A stretch of DNA of 64,000 bases, from contig DASCNA010000132.1 in NCBI GenBank assembly GCA_036011305.1, positions 1-64,000 on the forward strand. The letters are read 5' to 3'. Shown here piece by piece: positions 9,987 to 19,759 of the stretch. Every line of letters starts with the position of its first letter. Position 1 is the first letter of the stretch. The notes beneath the pieces are model-generated. The model was not told where the DNA came from, searched no databases, and saw only the letters and a list, made by a program, of their open reading frames with translations. A program made the position numbers and the translations under genes. Source of the stretch: DASCNA01 sp036011305 (lineage in GTDB: Bacteria > Verrucomicrobiota > Lentisphaeria > Victivallales > GWF2-38-69).

Positions 9987-10997
9987 ATGATAATAACTCT
10001 TCTCTCAATTATTGCGCTTTTCATTATTCTTTCATTTCTTTATTATTTTATGATGATAAAAAAACCTGTCAATATAATTAATAAAGCCATCAAATCTGTA
10101 AATAAAGGTAATTTTGATGTTCGCTTGCAAAACTTAACAGGAACTAAAAGTATCAGTAATTTAGCTGATGAGATTAATTCTATGGTTAAACTTATTAATT
10201 CACTGGATGATAAACTGAAAGTAGGATCAAAAATTGCAAAAGTTATTGAACCTCAGCTTAAAATTGCTGCAAAATTACAGAAATCTCTTCTACCTAAAAT
10301 TACTGACAAATACATTAACAATCAATTTCAACTTTACATAAACCTTATACCGTCAATCGTTATGTCAGGTGATTTTTATGATTTTTTTTATCTCAACAGT
10401 AAAACACTGGCATTAATTATTGCAGATGTTTCAGGTAAAGGTATGCCTGGCGCTTTCTATATGAGTATAGCAAAAATACTAATTAAGGATGAATGCCTTG
10501 GAATTGATGAATATTCAGCTCATGATCCAGCTAAAATTATGAATAAAGTAAATAAAGTCATTTATAGAAATAATCCTGAAATGATGTTTCTTACTATGTA
10601 CCTTGTTTTTTATGATATTGAAACCGGTAAAGTTACATATTCAAATGCCGGGCATCATGAATTTATTCTACTGGAAAATAATGGCAGCATAAAAACCGAT
10701 GGATTTACAAAAAAGGCTGCAATTGGATTATTTGAAGATACAGAATATATATCTAAAGAGACTCAGCTAATGCAGAATCAGACCATAATTTTTTATACTG
10801 ATGGAATTGTAGAAGCTCCTGACAGTAATAAAAATGCATATGGAACCGATAGATTGAAAAATATATTCCAAAAAAATTCACTTAAAGAATTAAACGATCT
10901 TGGCGATACTGTAATTCAGGATGTTCTTAACTATCAGAACAATGTGAAATTTGACGATATAACGCTATTAATGTTGAAAAGAATAAATAAAACTTAA
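9987..10997 (+). CDS. Membrane-anchored SpoIIE/RsbU-type PP2C phosphatase with HAMP linker
   Basis: The 336-residue protein begins with one membrane helix (about residues 3-27), followed by a HAMP-like linker (28-80), a short coiled segment and a SpoIIE-type PP2C domain (about 95-334). Metal-binding and catalytic landmarks are MSGDFYDFF, IADVSGKGMPGAF, YSNAGHHEF, FYTDGIVEA and FDDITLLML. Such enzymes dephosphorylate anti-anti-sigma factors in partner-switching circuits. There is no periplasmic sensor domain, as only one short helix precedes HAMP, so signal input must come through a partner or the membrane. No anti-sigma or STAS gene is adjacent. The ATG lies after an AGGATC site about a dozen bases upstream. 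Confidence 0.85.
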   Translation: MIITLLSIIALFIILSFLYYFMMIKKPVNIINKAIKSVNKGNFDVRLQNLTGTKSISNLADEINSMVKLINSLDDKLKVGSKIAKVIEPQLKIAAKLQKSLLPKITDKYINNQFQLYINLIPSIVMSGDFYDFFYLNSKTLALIIADVSGKGMPGAFYMSIAKILIKDECLGIDEYSAHDPAKIMNKVNKVIYRNNPEMMFLTMYLVFYDIETGKVTYSNAGHHEFILLENNGSIKTDGFTKKAAIGLFEDTEYISKETQLMQNQTIIFYTDGIVEAPDSNKNAYGTDRLKNIFQKNSLKELNDLGDTVIQDVLNYQNNVKFDDITLLMLKRINKT

Positions 10998-11044
10998 AGT
11001 TCAATTTGAATGAAACTGCTCCACTTAAATGTACTACTTAACTT

Positions 11045-12790
11045 CTATCTATTAATTTTATTAAGAAGCATAAACATTAGATAGATAATTTCATCTCCAA
11101 TGTTTTTATTCTTTGTATTTTCTATAACTTTTACCAGCTCAGCAGCTTCTGTATTATACTGTTTTAAATTTTCATTTAAATAATTTATCGTTTCTATTTT
11201 ACTTTTACTATTTTTATAAAAACCTTCAGCTTTATTGCAGGCATCGTCAAGCTTTGAGTTCTTCTTTAGTTTATCTATTAACCAATAAACACCGTCTCTT
11301 TTATTATCAATATAATGCCTCAGAAAAATATAAAATTCATCACCTATACCGATAGCTTTTGCTACATAATATAAGATCTCACATTGAATGACACATGGGC
11401 ATTCGATTGTTACCAATTTTTTCAAGGCTATACCTACGTAATCCTTAGCTTTAAATATAGACATTGCAATTGCACCTTTTAACATTAAAATAGGTATTTC
11501 TGTTTCTTTAAAAATATTTTCTATCTCCCTGTAGCTAGCTTCGTATTTGAGCTCAGCCAATGCAACCATAGAGTATCCCTTAAGCAGATTGTCTTTAGAA
11601 CGTAAATATTTTCTTAGTAAAGGAACAGCCTCATATATTTTATTTATTCCCATGAGATTGGCAGCGAAAAGCCCGGTGGAGTGTTCTCCGTTTTCCAGTT
11701 CTTTCAAAAGTGCAGGTTGGAATTTTTTTAATATTTTTTTATTAGTTAAAGCTTTTAATGCTTTGAGTCTTATCAATGAATTTGGCGATTTTAGATAGTA
11801 AATGATAGCCCGTTCAGATAGCTTAGTTCTACTGTAAATCAGTTTATCAACATTTTTTAATTCTCTACTAACAGAGTCATATTTTCTGTTTCTATTTAAT
11901 ATCCCAAATAATGACAACTTTTTTTGAGGAAAAAATATTCCGTCATTAATTTTATTTAGAAGTATAAACATGAGATAGATAATTTCATTTACAATATTTG
12001 TTTCGCTGGTATTTTCTATAACGTCTATCAATTTTCCTACTTCTGACTTATATTGCTTTAAATTCTCGTCTAAGTATCTTATTATATCTGTTTTAGATCT
12101 ATTATTATTATAAAAATCTTCAACTTTTCTATATGCATCCCCAAGTTTTGAATTGACCTTAAGTTTATCTATTATCCAGTATATGCCATCTCTATGATCA
12201 TCATTATAATGTCTCAGGAATATATTGAATTCATTGCCTATACCGATTGCTTTTGCAACATAGTAAAGGATTTCACATTTGATATAACAGGGACATTTGA
12301 CTGTTTCTAATTTTTTTAAAGCTATATCTACGTAGTCGTCAGTGTTAAACATAGACATCGCAATTGCTCCCTTAAGCATTAAAACAGGTATTTCTGTTTC
12401 TCTGAAAATATTTTCAATACACTTATAGCTCGTTTCATCTTCGATCTGCGCCAAAGCTACCATAGAATAGCCCCTAAGCATATTGTCCTTAGAGTACAAA
12501 TATTTCCTTAATAGAGGAACAGCTTCATGTATTTTATTTATTCCCGCAATATGAGCAGCGAAATGCCCTGTAGAATATTCTCCGTTTTCCAATTCTTTTA
12601 ATAGAACCGGTTGGAATTTTTTTAAGACTTTTTTGTCGAATATAGCTTTTAATGCTTTGAGTCTTATCAATGAGTTCGGTGAATTTAAATAATAAATAAT
12701 TGCTTGTTCTGACAACATGGTTCTACTGAAAATCAGCCTATTTGCATATTTGAATTCTTTGCTTATAGAATCATATTTCTTGATTTTGCT
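11045..12790 (-). repeat. 894-bp intragenic tandem duplication
   Basis: The segments at about 11045-11893 and 11939-12787 are homologous at both DNA and protein level, offset by 894 bases (298 codons) and in frame. Each encodes a module running from a KYDS motif to an LMF-LLNKIN ending. Divergence between the copies is modest, and the matching runs are long. Confidence 0.85.
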
Positions 12791-14122
12791 CAGAAGATGT
12801 AATGTTACTAAAGCTTTTGGAGAAAAAAGTAATCTCAAAACCTTTGGAATACTGCCGCCTTTATAATTTTTTAATCTCGATAATGAGTAGACTACAGGAA
12901 TACACAATACCACCATAATAAAATAAAAATATTTATATACTGAAAGCGGATGTATAATGAAAGAAAATAGTAAATTGACTAATCCACCGCCAATTATAAT
13001 ACCTGCTATTCCTGCAATAATACCTGTTGTTATACTTAACATTATGGAATAACCAACAGGATTCTCCTGGGGTGTAATTATTAAAAAATAATGGAATGAA
13101 CTTGCTGTAATGCCGCTTATCGTTATTCCGCCGAGAAAAAATATTATCGTAATGATGTAAATATTTATTTTGAGCGGAGAAAAGAGCCATAACACAGATA
13201 TTGCTAAAAGAAGTAATATATAAATTATCATTAATGGTTTTGGACCTGCATATTCTGCAATTAGCTTATTTATGTATGTTAAAGATATACTTCCAATTAA
13301 TTGAATTATTGTGAATATAAGGGCAAAGGAATCTGATACTTTATAAATATCTTTTAATGCTATGATGGAAACCTGGACTATTATTGCACATATTGCTATG
13401 GAACTGCCTCGCGCAATGAAGAAATTTCGTACATCTTTATTCAGCCAGCAGTTTTTATAAATGGTCTTTAAACAAATTCCTTTTGATGAAATTATTGCTG
13501 TTTTGGTTTCATTAACAAAACTTAATAATAAACAGCTGATAAAATTAGTAACAGCACCAATACCTATAATAAGCTGAAACATAAATAAGTTTTTATTATG
13601 TCTAAGTAGGAAATAACTTATTACTATAAATAAAAGCATTGCCAGGTTATAATTATAAAAATATGCTGAGGTGAATTTTCCTTTATTATCAGAATCTGTT
13701 AAATCGCTGAACAAAGGTCTCATGGCCGGTGCTCCTACAGATCTGAATGAGAAATACATTAAAGCAAATATAAGAAGGAGTATCATCGCAATAGCTTTAT
13801 TATGAACAAATAAAGAGACAAATGGAGTAAGAGCCAGTAACAATGCAGAAATTCCCCTGAAAAATAATGTCAAAGACATTGTCTTAGAAGAACCAAATCT
13901 GGAAATAAAAAATTTTGAAAATATAACAGATGTCGATCCTATATAAAACAGAAATGAAATGGATACTGCTATAGAGCTGCTGCAACCTGCTTTAAGTAGG
14001 TACAACACTAAAATATTCCCTGTTATACATATGTGAGAAACACCATTAAAAAGAGAAAATATAAGTATATATCTTCTCCCCTGTGCTTTCTGATTAAATG
14101 TTAACTCTTCGTCAATTATCAT
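11045..14122 (-). CDS. MFS transporter fused to duplicated HEAT-repeat domains, 1025 aa
   Basis: Residues 1-425 are a twelve-helix MFS-type transporter. Residues 440-1025 are soluble alpha-solenoid sequence made of two near-identical modules of 298 residues each, which contain HEAT-type repeats (for example LIRLKALKA and GYSMVALA in each). The transporter half resembles MFS proteins of unknown substrate. A HEAT tail after an MFS domain is unusual and suggests cytoplasmic protein contacts. I start at the ATG at 14122 rather than the TTG two codons earlier. The gene is monocistronic, with divergent and distant neighbours. Codon use is as AT-rich as the surroundings. Confidence 0.75.
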   Translation of the reverse strand: MIIDEELTFNQKAQGRRYILIFSLFNGVSHICITGNILVLYLLKAGCSSSIAVSISFLFYIGSTSVIFSKFFISRFGSSKTMSLTLFFRGISALLLALTPFVSLFVHNKAIAMILLLIFALMYFSFRSVGAPAMRPLFSDLTDSDNKGKFTSAYFYNYNLAMLLFIVISYFLLRHNKNLFMFQLIIGIGAVTNFISCLLLSFVNETKTAIISSKGICLKTIYKNCWLNKDVRNFFIARGSSIAICAIIVQVSIIALKDIYKVSDSFALIFTIIQLIGSISLTYINKLIAEYAGPKPLMIIYILLLLAISVLWLFSPLKINIYIITIIFFLGGITISGITASSFHYFLIITPQENPVGYSIMLSITTGIIAGIAGIIIGGGLVNLLFSFIIHPLSVYKYFYFIMVVLCIPVVYSLSRLKNYKGGSIPKVLRLLFSPKALVTLHLLSKIKKYDSISKEFKYANRLIFSRTMLSEQAIIYYLNSPNSLIRLKALKAIFDKKVLKKFQPVLLKELENGEYSTGHFAAHIAGINKIHEAVPLLRKYLYSKDNMLRGYSMVALAQIEDETSYKCIENIFRETEIPVLMLKGAIAMSMFNTDDYVDIALKKLETVKCPCYIKCEILYYVAKAIGIGNEFNIFLRHYNDDHRDGIYWIIDKLKVNSKLGDAYRKVEDFYNNNRSKTDIIRYLDENLKQYKSEVGKLIDVIENTSETNIVNEIIYLMFILLNKINDGIFFPQKKLSLFGILNRNRKYDSVSRELKNVDKLIYSRTKLSERAIIYYLKSPNSLIRLKALKALTNKKILKKFQPALLKELENGEHSTGLFAANLMGINKIYEAVPLLRKYLRSKDNLLKGYSMVALAELKYEASYREIENIFKETEIPILMLKGAIAMSIFKAKDYVGIALKKLVTIECPCVIQCEILYYVAKAIGIGDEFYIFLRHYIDNKRDGVYWLIDKLKKNSKLDDACNKAEGFYKNSKSKIETINYLNENLKQYNTEAAELVKVIENTKNKNIGDEIIYLMFMLLNKINR

Positions 14123-14351
14123 TTGCAATAGAATCCATAAAAAACTGTTGTATAAAAAATTATAGCGTATATAAGAATTTCGTGCAAAATCATAGGTCTA
14201 TTTTGCTCTGAAACGCCAAATGGTTAAATAACTTGATGATTAAGCACATATTTCATTAATTATTATGTTTTAAAGACTTAAGCTTATACCATTCAGTTTT
14301 GATTGAATCTCTCTGGAACAATTATTTCTATTCACGTTTTCTTTAATTTCA

Positions 14352-14723
14352 ATGCTTGGCTGTTCACTGCTGGCAATAATTAATGACATGACACTGATGA
14401 ATCTTTCAAATTACAAAATTGTTTTTTATCACCCTGAGAACCAGCTTACTATTTTATTTCTATTATTATATTTAGCTATAATAGGGTTATTTTGTATTAA
14501 TATTAAAATAATTGCAAAAACTAAATCCATAAAAAGAAAAAATCATCATAGAATTATGTTATGCATATTGATTTTTTACATTATTGCTTTTTTCCCTTAC
14601 CAGCTAATTTTCTCATATGAATTAATTAATATAAAAATAGTAGTATGGTTTATTATCGACTTAATAGGATTTTTCTTCTTTTATATTTTTTACCTAAATT
14701 ATATGAATAGTCCGAAAGAATAA
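14352..14723 (+). CDS. Small membrane protein, unknown function
   Basis: A 123-residue frame with three to four hydrophobic helices (around residues 33-52, 67-85 and 95-116) separated by a Lys-rich loop, typical of a small inner-membrane protein. I do not recognise a family. No clear ribosome-binding site precedes the ATG at 14352, and the ATG at 14388 is an alternative start. It lies alone between the divergent MFS-HEAT gene and the LRR gene. The sequence is low in complexity and AT-rich, so it could be a chance frame, but its length and hydrophobic pattern favour a gene. Confidence 0.4.
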   Translation: MLGCSLLAIINDMTLMNLSNYKIVFYHPENQLTILFLLLYLAIIGLFCINIKIIAKTKSIKRKNHHRIMLCILIFYIIAFFPYQLIFSYELINIKIVVWFIIDLIGFFFFYIFYLNYMNSPKE

Positions 14724-14932
14724 AAAACAATAATATAAAAAAAAATATAGTTAGTATTCTGAATTATTATTTTGAATCTCTGATATTACTATATCAAATT
14801 CTTAGTCCGGTTCTTAAATACTCATATTCTTCTTAAATAATTTACTTTCAATTATCACCATTGAATTGCTTTAGTAAAATCAATATAATGATTTTATTGT
14901 TATTTTAATTCTTAAATATTCAGAGGTAAATT

Positions 14933-15688
14933 ATGAGAGTTTTTATTATTGTAGTTATTTCTTTTATCATTTTTCCCTTTTTGCTATATTCTTCTCAGCA
15001 GATTAATATTTCATCAAAATATAAAACTTTAGGTAATAACAGAAAAAAAATTATAAGCTCCGAACAGCAGAAACTTATTAAAGCTCAAAAATGGCTTAAA
15101 TCAATTAATTATAACAGAACACCTGAACAGATAAAAACTATGACAATGCTCAGACTTCAGATGTATGGTAAATTTAATGGAATAAGCACTCAAACTTTAA
15201 TAAGCAACGCAAATTTAGTAAATCTTCAGGTCATGAAAAAACTAGAAGTATTAACACTTCCTACATGGACCAGTAATCAGGGATTAAGCAATATTAAAGA
15301 TTTGAATTACCTGAGTACTCTTAATGTACCTAAATGTAATATTTCCGATGCTGGAATGGTGTACCTAAAAAATAAACCTGAAATGAAATCTTTGGTACTT
15401 GCCGGAGACAATATAACTGATGCAGGTTTAAATAATTTATCTGGAATGAATCAACTTCAAATACTTAATCTTTCAGGGACAAAAATAACAGATGTCGGGA
15501 TGAAAACTATCAGTAATTTTACTTCATTAAGGAAATTATTTTTAAACAGAACTGATATAACAGATGCATGTATTCCCGATATTACTAAACTTACAAATTT
15601 AAATAGAATTGATATTACTGGAACTAAAATTACGCAGCAAGGAAAAGATCAAATTAAAAAAGACATTCCAGGTATCAAAATATATTAG
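14933..15688 (+). CDS. Exported leucine-rich-repeat protein
   Basis: The 251-residue protein starts with a signal peptide or anchor (about residues 1-19) and carries four to five leucine-rich repeats from about residue 105 to the end, of the kind NITDAGLNNLSGM and KITDVGMKTISNF. This short bacterial LRR type with ITDAGL turns is common in planctomycete and Lentisphaera relatives. It probably mediates protein binding outside the cytoplasmic membrane; the ligand is unknown. A GAGG site lies seven bases before the ATG. It is monocistronic and convergent with the XRE-PAS gene that follows. Confidence 0.75.
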   Translation: MRVFIIVVISFIIFPFLLYSSQQINISSKYKTLGNNRKKIISSEQQKLIKAQKWLKSINYNRTPEQIKTMTMLRLQMYGKFNGISTQTLISNANLVNLQVMKKLEVLTLPTWTSNQGLSNIKDLNYLSTLNVPKCNISDAGMVYLKNKPEMKSLVLAGDNITDAGLNNLSGMNQLQILNLSGTKITDVGMKTISNFTSLRKLFLNRTDITDACIPDITKLTNLNRIDITGTKITQQGKDQIKKDIPGIKIY

Positions 15689-15970
15689 GTACAAAATATA
15701 AACATTTGTATATAATTTGATGTATGTATTACGGTTAATGACTATAGCTGTCTAGACTTATTTTTGTAAAAATCACATAAACATTTTTTAATATTATAAA
15801 TTATTACGTTGTATATGTTTATTAACTGATTCAAAAGTCTTTCACTATAAATTTCACATCACATTTTATGGCAAATTTATTCGAACCTGTTTTTAATTGA
15901 ATTTCGAAATTAGCTGATCTATTAATTATAACAGCCTACCTTATAGCTAAAATTATTTTTTTTTACTTTC

Positions 15971-17470
15971 TTATTCCAGATAATCTCCTATATATTTAAG
16001 AAGTCTAAATGTATAGATAGTACAATTTTTACCTCTAAAGACAACTGGCTTTTTAACAATTTTTATGAGATTTATTTTTTTATTTTGTGTAATTATTCTA
16101 TGTTTAAAGCTTTTAGTATGTTTGTTTAATTTTGAATTTGTATATGCTTCTCTGTCATCAGGATGAAGAATATTTTTAGTGAAAAATTCTGGATATTCAT
16201 TTTCTATCAGTGTTTTTCTTGAGTATCCTATAATTTTTTCAAAAGCCTTATTAAAGTATAGATATTTGGAATCATCTGCATCCCTTATAACAATTCCAAG
16301 TGGCATATAGTCACTGTTTATTTTCAGCAGTGCAGTTAATTCTTCTATCTTTACTTTATCTGTAATATCTTTAATAATTCCAAAATATATCCATGCATTC
16401 AGATGCTTATAAAAATGTTTATTAATATTCTCTTCTAACCATAAGTATCTGCCCGATTTATGAAGTATCCTGTATCTTTGTATTTTATGTTCTGCCTTTT
16501 CGGCTTTACTCTCCATTTCATATTTTTTTTTATCTTCAGGATGGATAAGATCAAAAAGAGAAATTTTATTATCATAAAATTCAAACCTGCTTCTGCCGGT
16601 AATTTTTTCAATTCCTTTGCTTCTGTATATATATTTTAAAGGATTATAGGTTTTTATATATATAAAATCATCAATTTGATTTAATGCATTATCCAGTATA
16701 TTTAGCCTGTCTAGTATGGTTTTATAGCTGGTTATATCTTCAATTGTACAAATTATACTTAATATGTCGTTATTTTGATTTAAGCTGAGAACTATATTTA
16801 AACGTCCAGTTCTTTTATTGTTAGTTCCAGGTATATTAATTTCTTTATCATAAATATTTTCTTTTAGGCTAATAGATTCTTGCTCGTATTTGATGATGTC
16901 TTTTATTTCCTGGAAACCAAAAATGTCTGAAGAAGAAAACCCTATAATCTTTTCAGGGGAATAACCGCTTAAATTACTGAATGCTGAATTTACATATTTA
17001 TATTTTAAATTAATATTTTTCACATATATAAGTATAGGAATTTTCTTTAAAATATGTTTATATTCTGCTAGATTTTTGTCAGATAGCCTCTCTTTAATCA
17101 ACAATTCATTTACGTGTTTTTCCAATTGAATTATACTATTGATTTTAGCTTTGGGCAGGTCACTGTAATTTTCTATAATATGATTGATTTCCTTAAGATT
17201 TTTATCAACTAATAAACTCTTGTTTATGTTATATGCCTTATTATGCATCTCATCAGGATAGAATTGTTCATCGACAAGATCAGATATTTCAGTTATGGGT
17301 ATTTCCATTATTTTTGCCAGCATTCTTACATCGCTTTCTGAAGGAGTGCGATCACCTCGTTCCCATTTAGCTAAAGCATCATAAGTACGACCAATAAATA
17401 CTGCCATATCCTTTAGCTTTAATTTCTTGTTTTTACGTATCTCTGAAAAACGTTCTTTGTAAAAATTCAT
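15971..17470 (-). CDS. XRE-family regulator with three PAS domains
   Basis: Residues 5-65 form a Cro/cI-type helix-turn-helix (EIRKNKKLKLKDMA, ALAKWERGDRTPSE). Three PAS domains follow at roughly 130-245, 255-375 and 380-490; each has a conserved entry such as IPILIYVKN or SGYSPEKIIG, and the last two have PAC-like ends. There is no kinase, GGDEF or effector domain, so this looks like a one-component DNA-binding sensor. It is one of three paralogs in 10 kb with very similar N-termini. Divergent from the small membrane-fusion-like gene; the shared intergenic region has a 13-bp direct repeat that could be its operator. The ligand (haem, flavin or small molecule) cannot be told from sequence. 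Confidence 0.8.
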   Translation of the reverse strand: MNFYKERFSEIRKNKKLKLKDMAVFIGRTYDALAKWERGDRTPSESDVRMLAKIMEIPITEISDLVDEQFYPDEMHNKAYNINKSLLVDKNLKEINHIIENYSDLPKAKINSIIQLEKHVNELLIKERLSDKNLAEYKHILKKIPILIYVKNINLKYKYVNSAFSNLSGYSPEKIIGFSSSDIFGFQEIKDIIKYEQESISLKENIYDKEINIPGTNNKRTGRLNIVLSLNQNNDILSIICTIEDITSYKTILDRLNILDNALNQIDDFIYIKTYNPLKYIYRSKGIEKITGRSRFEFYDNKISLFDLIHPEDKKKYEMESKAEKAEHKIQRYRILHKSGRYLWLEENINKHFYKHLNAWIYFGIIKDITDKVKIEELTALLKINSDYMPLGIVIRDADDSKYLYFNKAFEKIIGYSRKTLIENEYPEFFTKNILHPDDREAYTNSKLNKHTKSFKHRIITQNKKINLIKIVKKPVVFRGKNCTIYTFRLLKYIGDYLE

Positions 17471-17521
17471 AACTTGATATTTGAGTTAAATATTAATAAA
17501 GATTAATTATAACTTATTTAA

Positions 17522-17563
17522 TATACATTGTCTCTTTATTTAAGTATAAATATACATTGTCTC
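17522..17563. promoter_or_regulatory. 13-bp direct repeat between divergent genes, candidate operator
   Basis: TATACATTGTCTC occurs perfectly at 17522-17534 and 17551-17563, 29 bases apart, in the gap between the XRE-PAS gene (minus) and the membrane-fusion-like gene (plus). Two copies on one face of the helix, upstream of both genes, are a plausible regulator binding site. Confidence 0.45.
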
Positions 17564-17694
17564 ATAAATTTATTTATTTTATTTAGATAAATATTTTATG
17601 TATTAATATTTGCATGTATTTTAGATCAAAGTATTTAGAAAAATTAATAAAATGTATATTTATATCAGAAAAAATAATCAAAAAAGGAGATAAA

Positions 17695-18189
17695 ATGAAA
17701 TCACTAGCATTAACATTAACATTAACGTTTGTTACAATAGCATTATCTACAACTTCACTGTTGGCAGCAACTACTAGCATGCCAGTTAAAGCAGATATGC
17801 AATCAATGATAGAAGGTCAAATCGTTTACGAAGTTCCATTGAACTCACATGTTAAAAAAGGGCAACTTGTAGAAGAAGTGGATCCAGCAGAATACAAAGC
17901 TGATTTAGAAAGTGATGCCGCAATAATCAATTATAATAATATAGCATATAAAACCGATTTAAAATTATATAAAACACGTTCTGTATCATTAGCAGATTTA
18001 TTATTACATAAAGAAGATTTGGAAAAAGCATTAGCACAATATCAAGCAGATTTAGCTATATTGAAACATTGTAAAATATATTCACCTTTTGACGGAATCG
18101 TTACTAATATTGTCGTATACGCAGGCAGTGGTGTTGGAGATGGCAATTCTATTATGGAAATAACCAAAATTGATAAAAAAGCTGTTTGA
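17695..18189 (+). CDS. Small HlyD/membrane-fusion-like exported protein
   Basis: I start at the ATG at 17695, preceded by AGGAGA, giving 164 residues with a signal peptide (cleavage likely after LLAATTS). The rest has the layout of a periplasmic membrane-fusion protein of the HlyD/RND-adaptor kind cut to its core: a lipoyl-like half (MIEGQIVYEVPLNSHVKKG), a short helical hairpin (about 75-125), and the second lipoyl half with the typical CKIYSPFDGIVTNIVV strand. Normal adaptors are 300-450 residues; the beta-barrel and membrane-proximal domains are missing. No pump or ABC transporter gene is nearby. It is divergent from an XRE-PAS regulator, which may control it. The signal peptide is coded in part by ATTAAC repeats. 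Confidence 0.65.
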   Translation: MKSLALTLTLTFVTIALSTTSLLAATTSMPVKADMQSMIEGQIVYEVPLNSHVKKGQLVEEVDPAEYKADLESDAAIINYNNIAYKTDLKLYKTRSVSLADLLLHKEDLEKALAQYQADLAILKHCKIYSPFDGIVTNIVVYAGSGVGDGNSIMEITKIDKKAV

Positions 18190-18217
18190 TATAGCGATAT
18201 ATAATAAATAAACTCCT

Positions 18218-18247
18218 AGGCTAATATTTTTTAAAAATCTTTAGCCT
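18218..18247. terminator. AT-rich hairpin after the membrane-fusion-like gene
   Basis: AGGCTAA and TTAGCCT frame an inner ATTTTT/AAAAAT pairing, so a hairpin of about 13 pairs can form. It lies between the ends of the convergent genes at 18189 and 18400 and probably ends transcription, although no T tract follows. Confidence 0.4.
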
Positions 18248-18399
18248 GGTAGATACTCAAAAAACTGTATTCGTGAAACTAAGGATACATTCATAAATAC
18301 TAAATTGTAAAAATCACGATTTGATCTGACAGTTACCCCTTAAACCTACTTAATGTGTCATGTTACTAGTAACTGTCCTCATTAGGTTGATCTAGTTTT

Positions 18400-19593
18400 C
18401 TATCCATAGAGTTTTGCATTAAGTACTTTTTCAATTAATTTATTTTCCATTCCAATCTGTTTTAGGTTTTGCCTAATACATTCAATTTTTTTATTTTCTG
18501 TGTCTTCTGTTGCAATCCAGACAAATATACCTGAATTAGAATCATAATATGTTCTTATTTTTACATAGATTAGTTTAATCTCATTTGGGAGCTTTAACTT
18601 TAAGCGAATTTCGGTTTCTTTTTTATTAAGTAAGTCTTTAAGTTTTATTTTTTTCTCTTTATCTTCATCAATAATCAGTGAGTCAGCATAGTCCCAAAGC
18701 TCTTTAGAAGTCAAGTTTTTGTCTTCGATCATCAAAGCTTTTCTTAATTTATCATCTACTGAATACAAAAAATTATCGATAGTTATCCTGCCGTTATTTT
18801 TTTGTCTTGCTTTTTCACCAACCCAAATAGCTTCCTCCATCATACTCAATGCTTTTTTAAACCGTTCTATTATAATTTCATTTTGTTTTCTTTCAGTAAT
18901 ATCAATAAAAGAACCGATTAGCCCTGTAATTCTGCCATCGGAATCAAATGTAGGTATTTTTGATATTATACCCCATTTTTTCTTTCTACTTCCTGGGATT
19001 AAAGCTTCTTTATTTCTTAATGCCTTTCCTGTATGTACTATAGCTTCATCTTCTTTTAAATTATTTTTAGCTTCTTGTCTAGGTAAAATATAAAAATCAT
19101 CTTTGTCAATAATATTTTTTTCTTCTGATAAACCAATTAAATGTAAAAAGCTCTTACTTGCAGCAATATAGTTCTGATTAATATCTTTTATATAAAACAT
19201 AATATCACTAAAATTGATAATTGTACGTGCAATTGATATCGTCTGATTGGACTCTTTCAGCTGTTTTCTTAAGTATTCAAAACATTTATTATACTGTTTT
19301 TCCTTGGCTCGTAAATCTCTTTCTGAAGAAGAAATCCATGACGAAATTACTTCTTTGTATCTTCCAAATTCTGTATCAGATTTCTCAATCTCAGGTTTAA
19401 TATCTGAAATCATTTCTAATGAAACATCTAATGTTTTAGCTAGTATTCTGATCTTTTTTTCAGAAGGTACTACTCTACCGTTTTCCCAAAGCCATAAAGT
19501 AGAACGATTTATCTCGAGTTTATCAGCTAGTTCCTGAAGTCTAAACTTCTTAAGTTTACGTATTTCTTTGCATTTTTCATTATAAAATAGCAT
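18400..19593 (-). CDS. XRE-family regulator with PAS domain, divergent from tryptophanase operon
   Basis: The 397-residue protein has an N-terminal helix-turn-helix (about 5-65; EIRKLKKFRLQELA, LWLWENGRVVPSE), a linking helix (about 80-125), a PAS/PAC domain (about 125-235, with TGLIGSFIDITERKQ as the PAC end), and a further C-terminal PAS-like region (about 245-395) that is more divergent. It is a paralog of the proteins at 15971 and 25067. It lies 166 bases from and divergent to the aromatic amino acid permease-tryptophanase operon, so a role as its sensor-regulator is a reasonable inference; TyrR of enterics likewise uses PAS/ACT domains for aromatic amino acids. Confidence 0.75.
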   Translation of the reverse strand: MLFYNEKCKEIRKLKKFRLQELADKLEINRSTLWLWENGRVVPSEKKIRILAKTLDVSLEMISDIKPEIEKSDTEFGRYKEVISSWISSSERDLRAKEKQYNKCFEYLRKQLKESNQTISIARTIINFSDIMFYIKDINQNYIAASKSFLHLIGLSEEKNIIDKDDFYILPRQEAKNNLKEDEAIVHTGKALRNKEALIPGSRKKKWGIISKIPTFDSDGRITGLIGSFIDITERKQNEIIIERFKKALSMMEEAIWVGEKARQKNNGRITIDNFLYSVDDKLRKALMIEDKNLTSKELWDYADSLIIDEDKEKKIKLKDLLNKKETEIRLKLKLPNEIKLIYVKIRTYYDSNSGIFVWIATEDTENKKIECIRQNLKQIGMENKLIEKVLNAKLYG

Positions 19594-19759
19594 ATTCCCA
19601 ATCCGTCATTAGAGGCATTAAATTCACAGATTAAGTTTAATATTAATACTTATTTGTTGAATAACACTCTTTGTCAAGCTTTTTTGTAGAATTTTCTCAA
19701 CTGATTATTAAAGTTAAGTTAGATTCTCAGCAACAATTAAGCTAGGAGGATAAGAGCAA

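Noticed and set aside
19594..19759. TnaC-type leader peptide before the permease and tryptophanase
   Set aside because: No short ORF with Trp codons and a ribosome-binding site is present.
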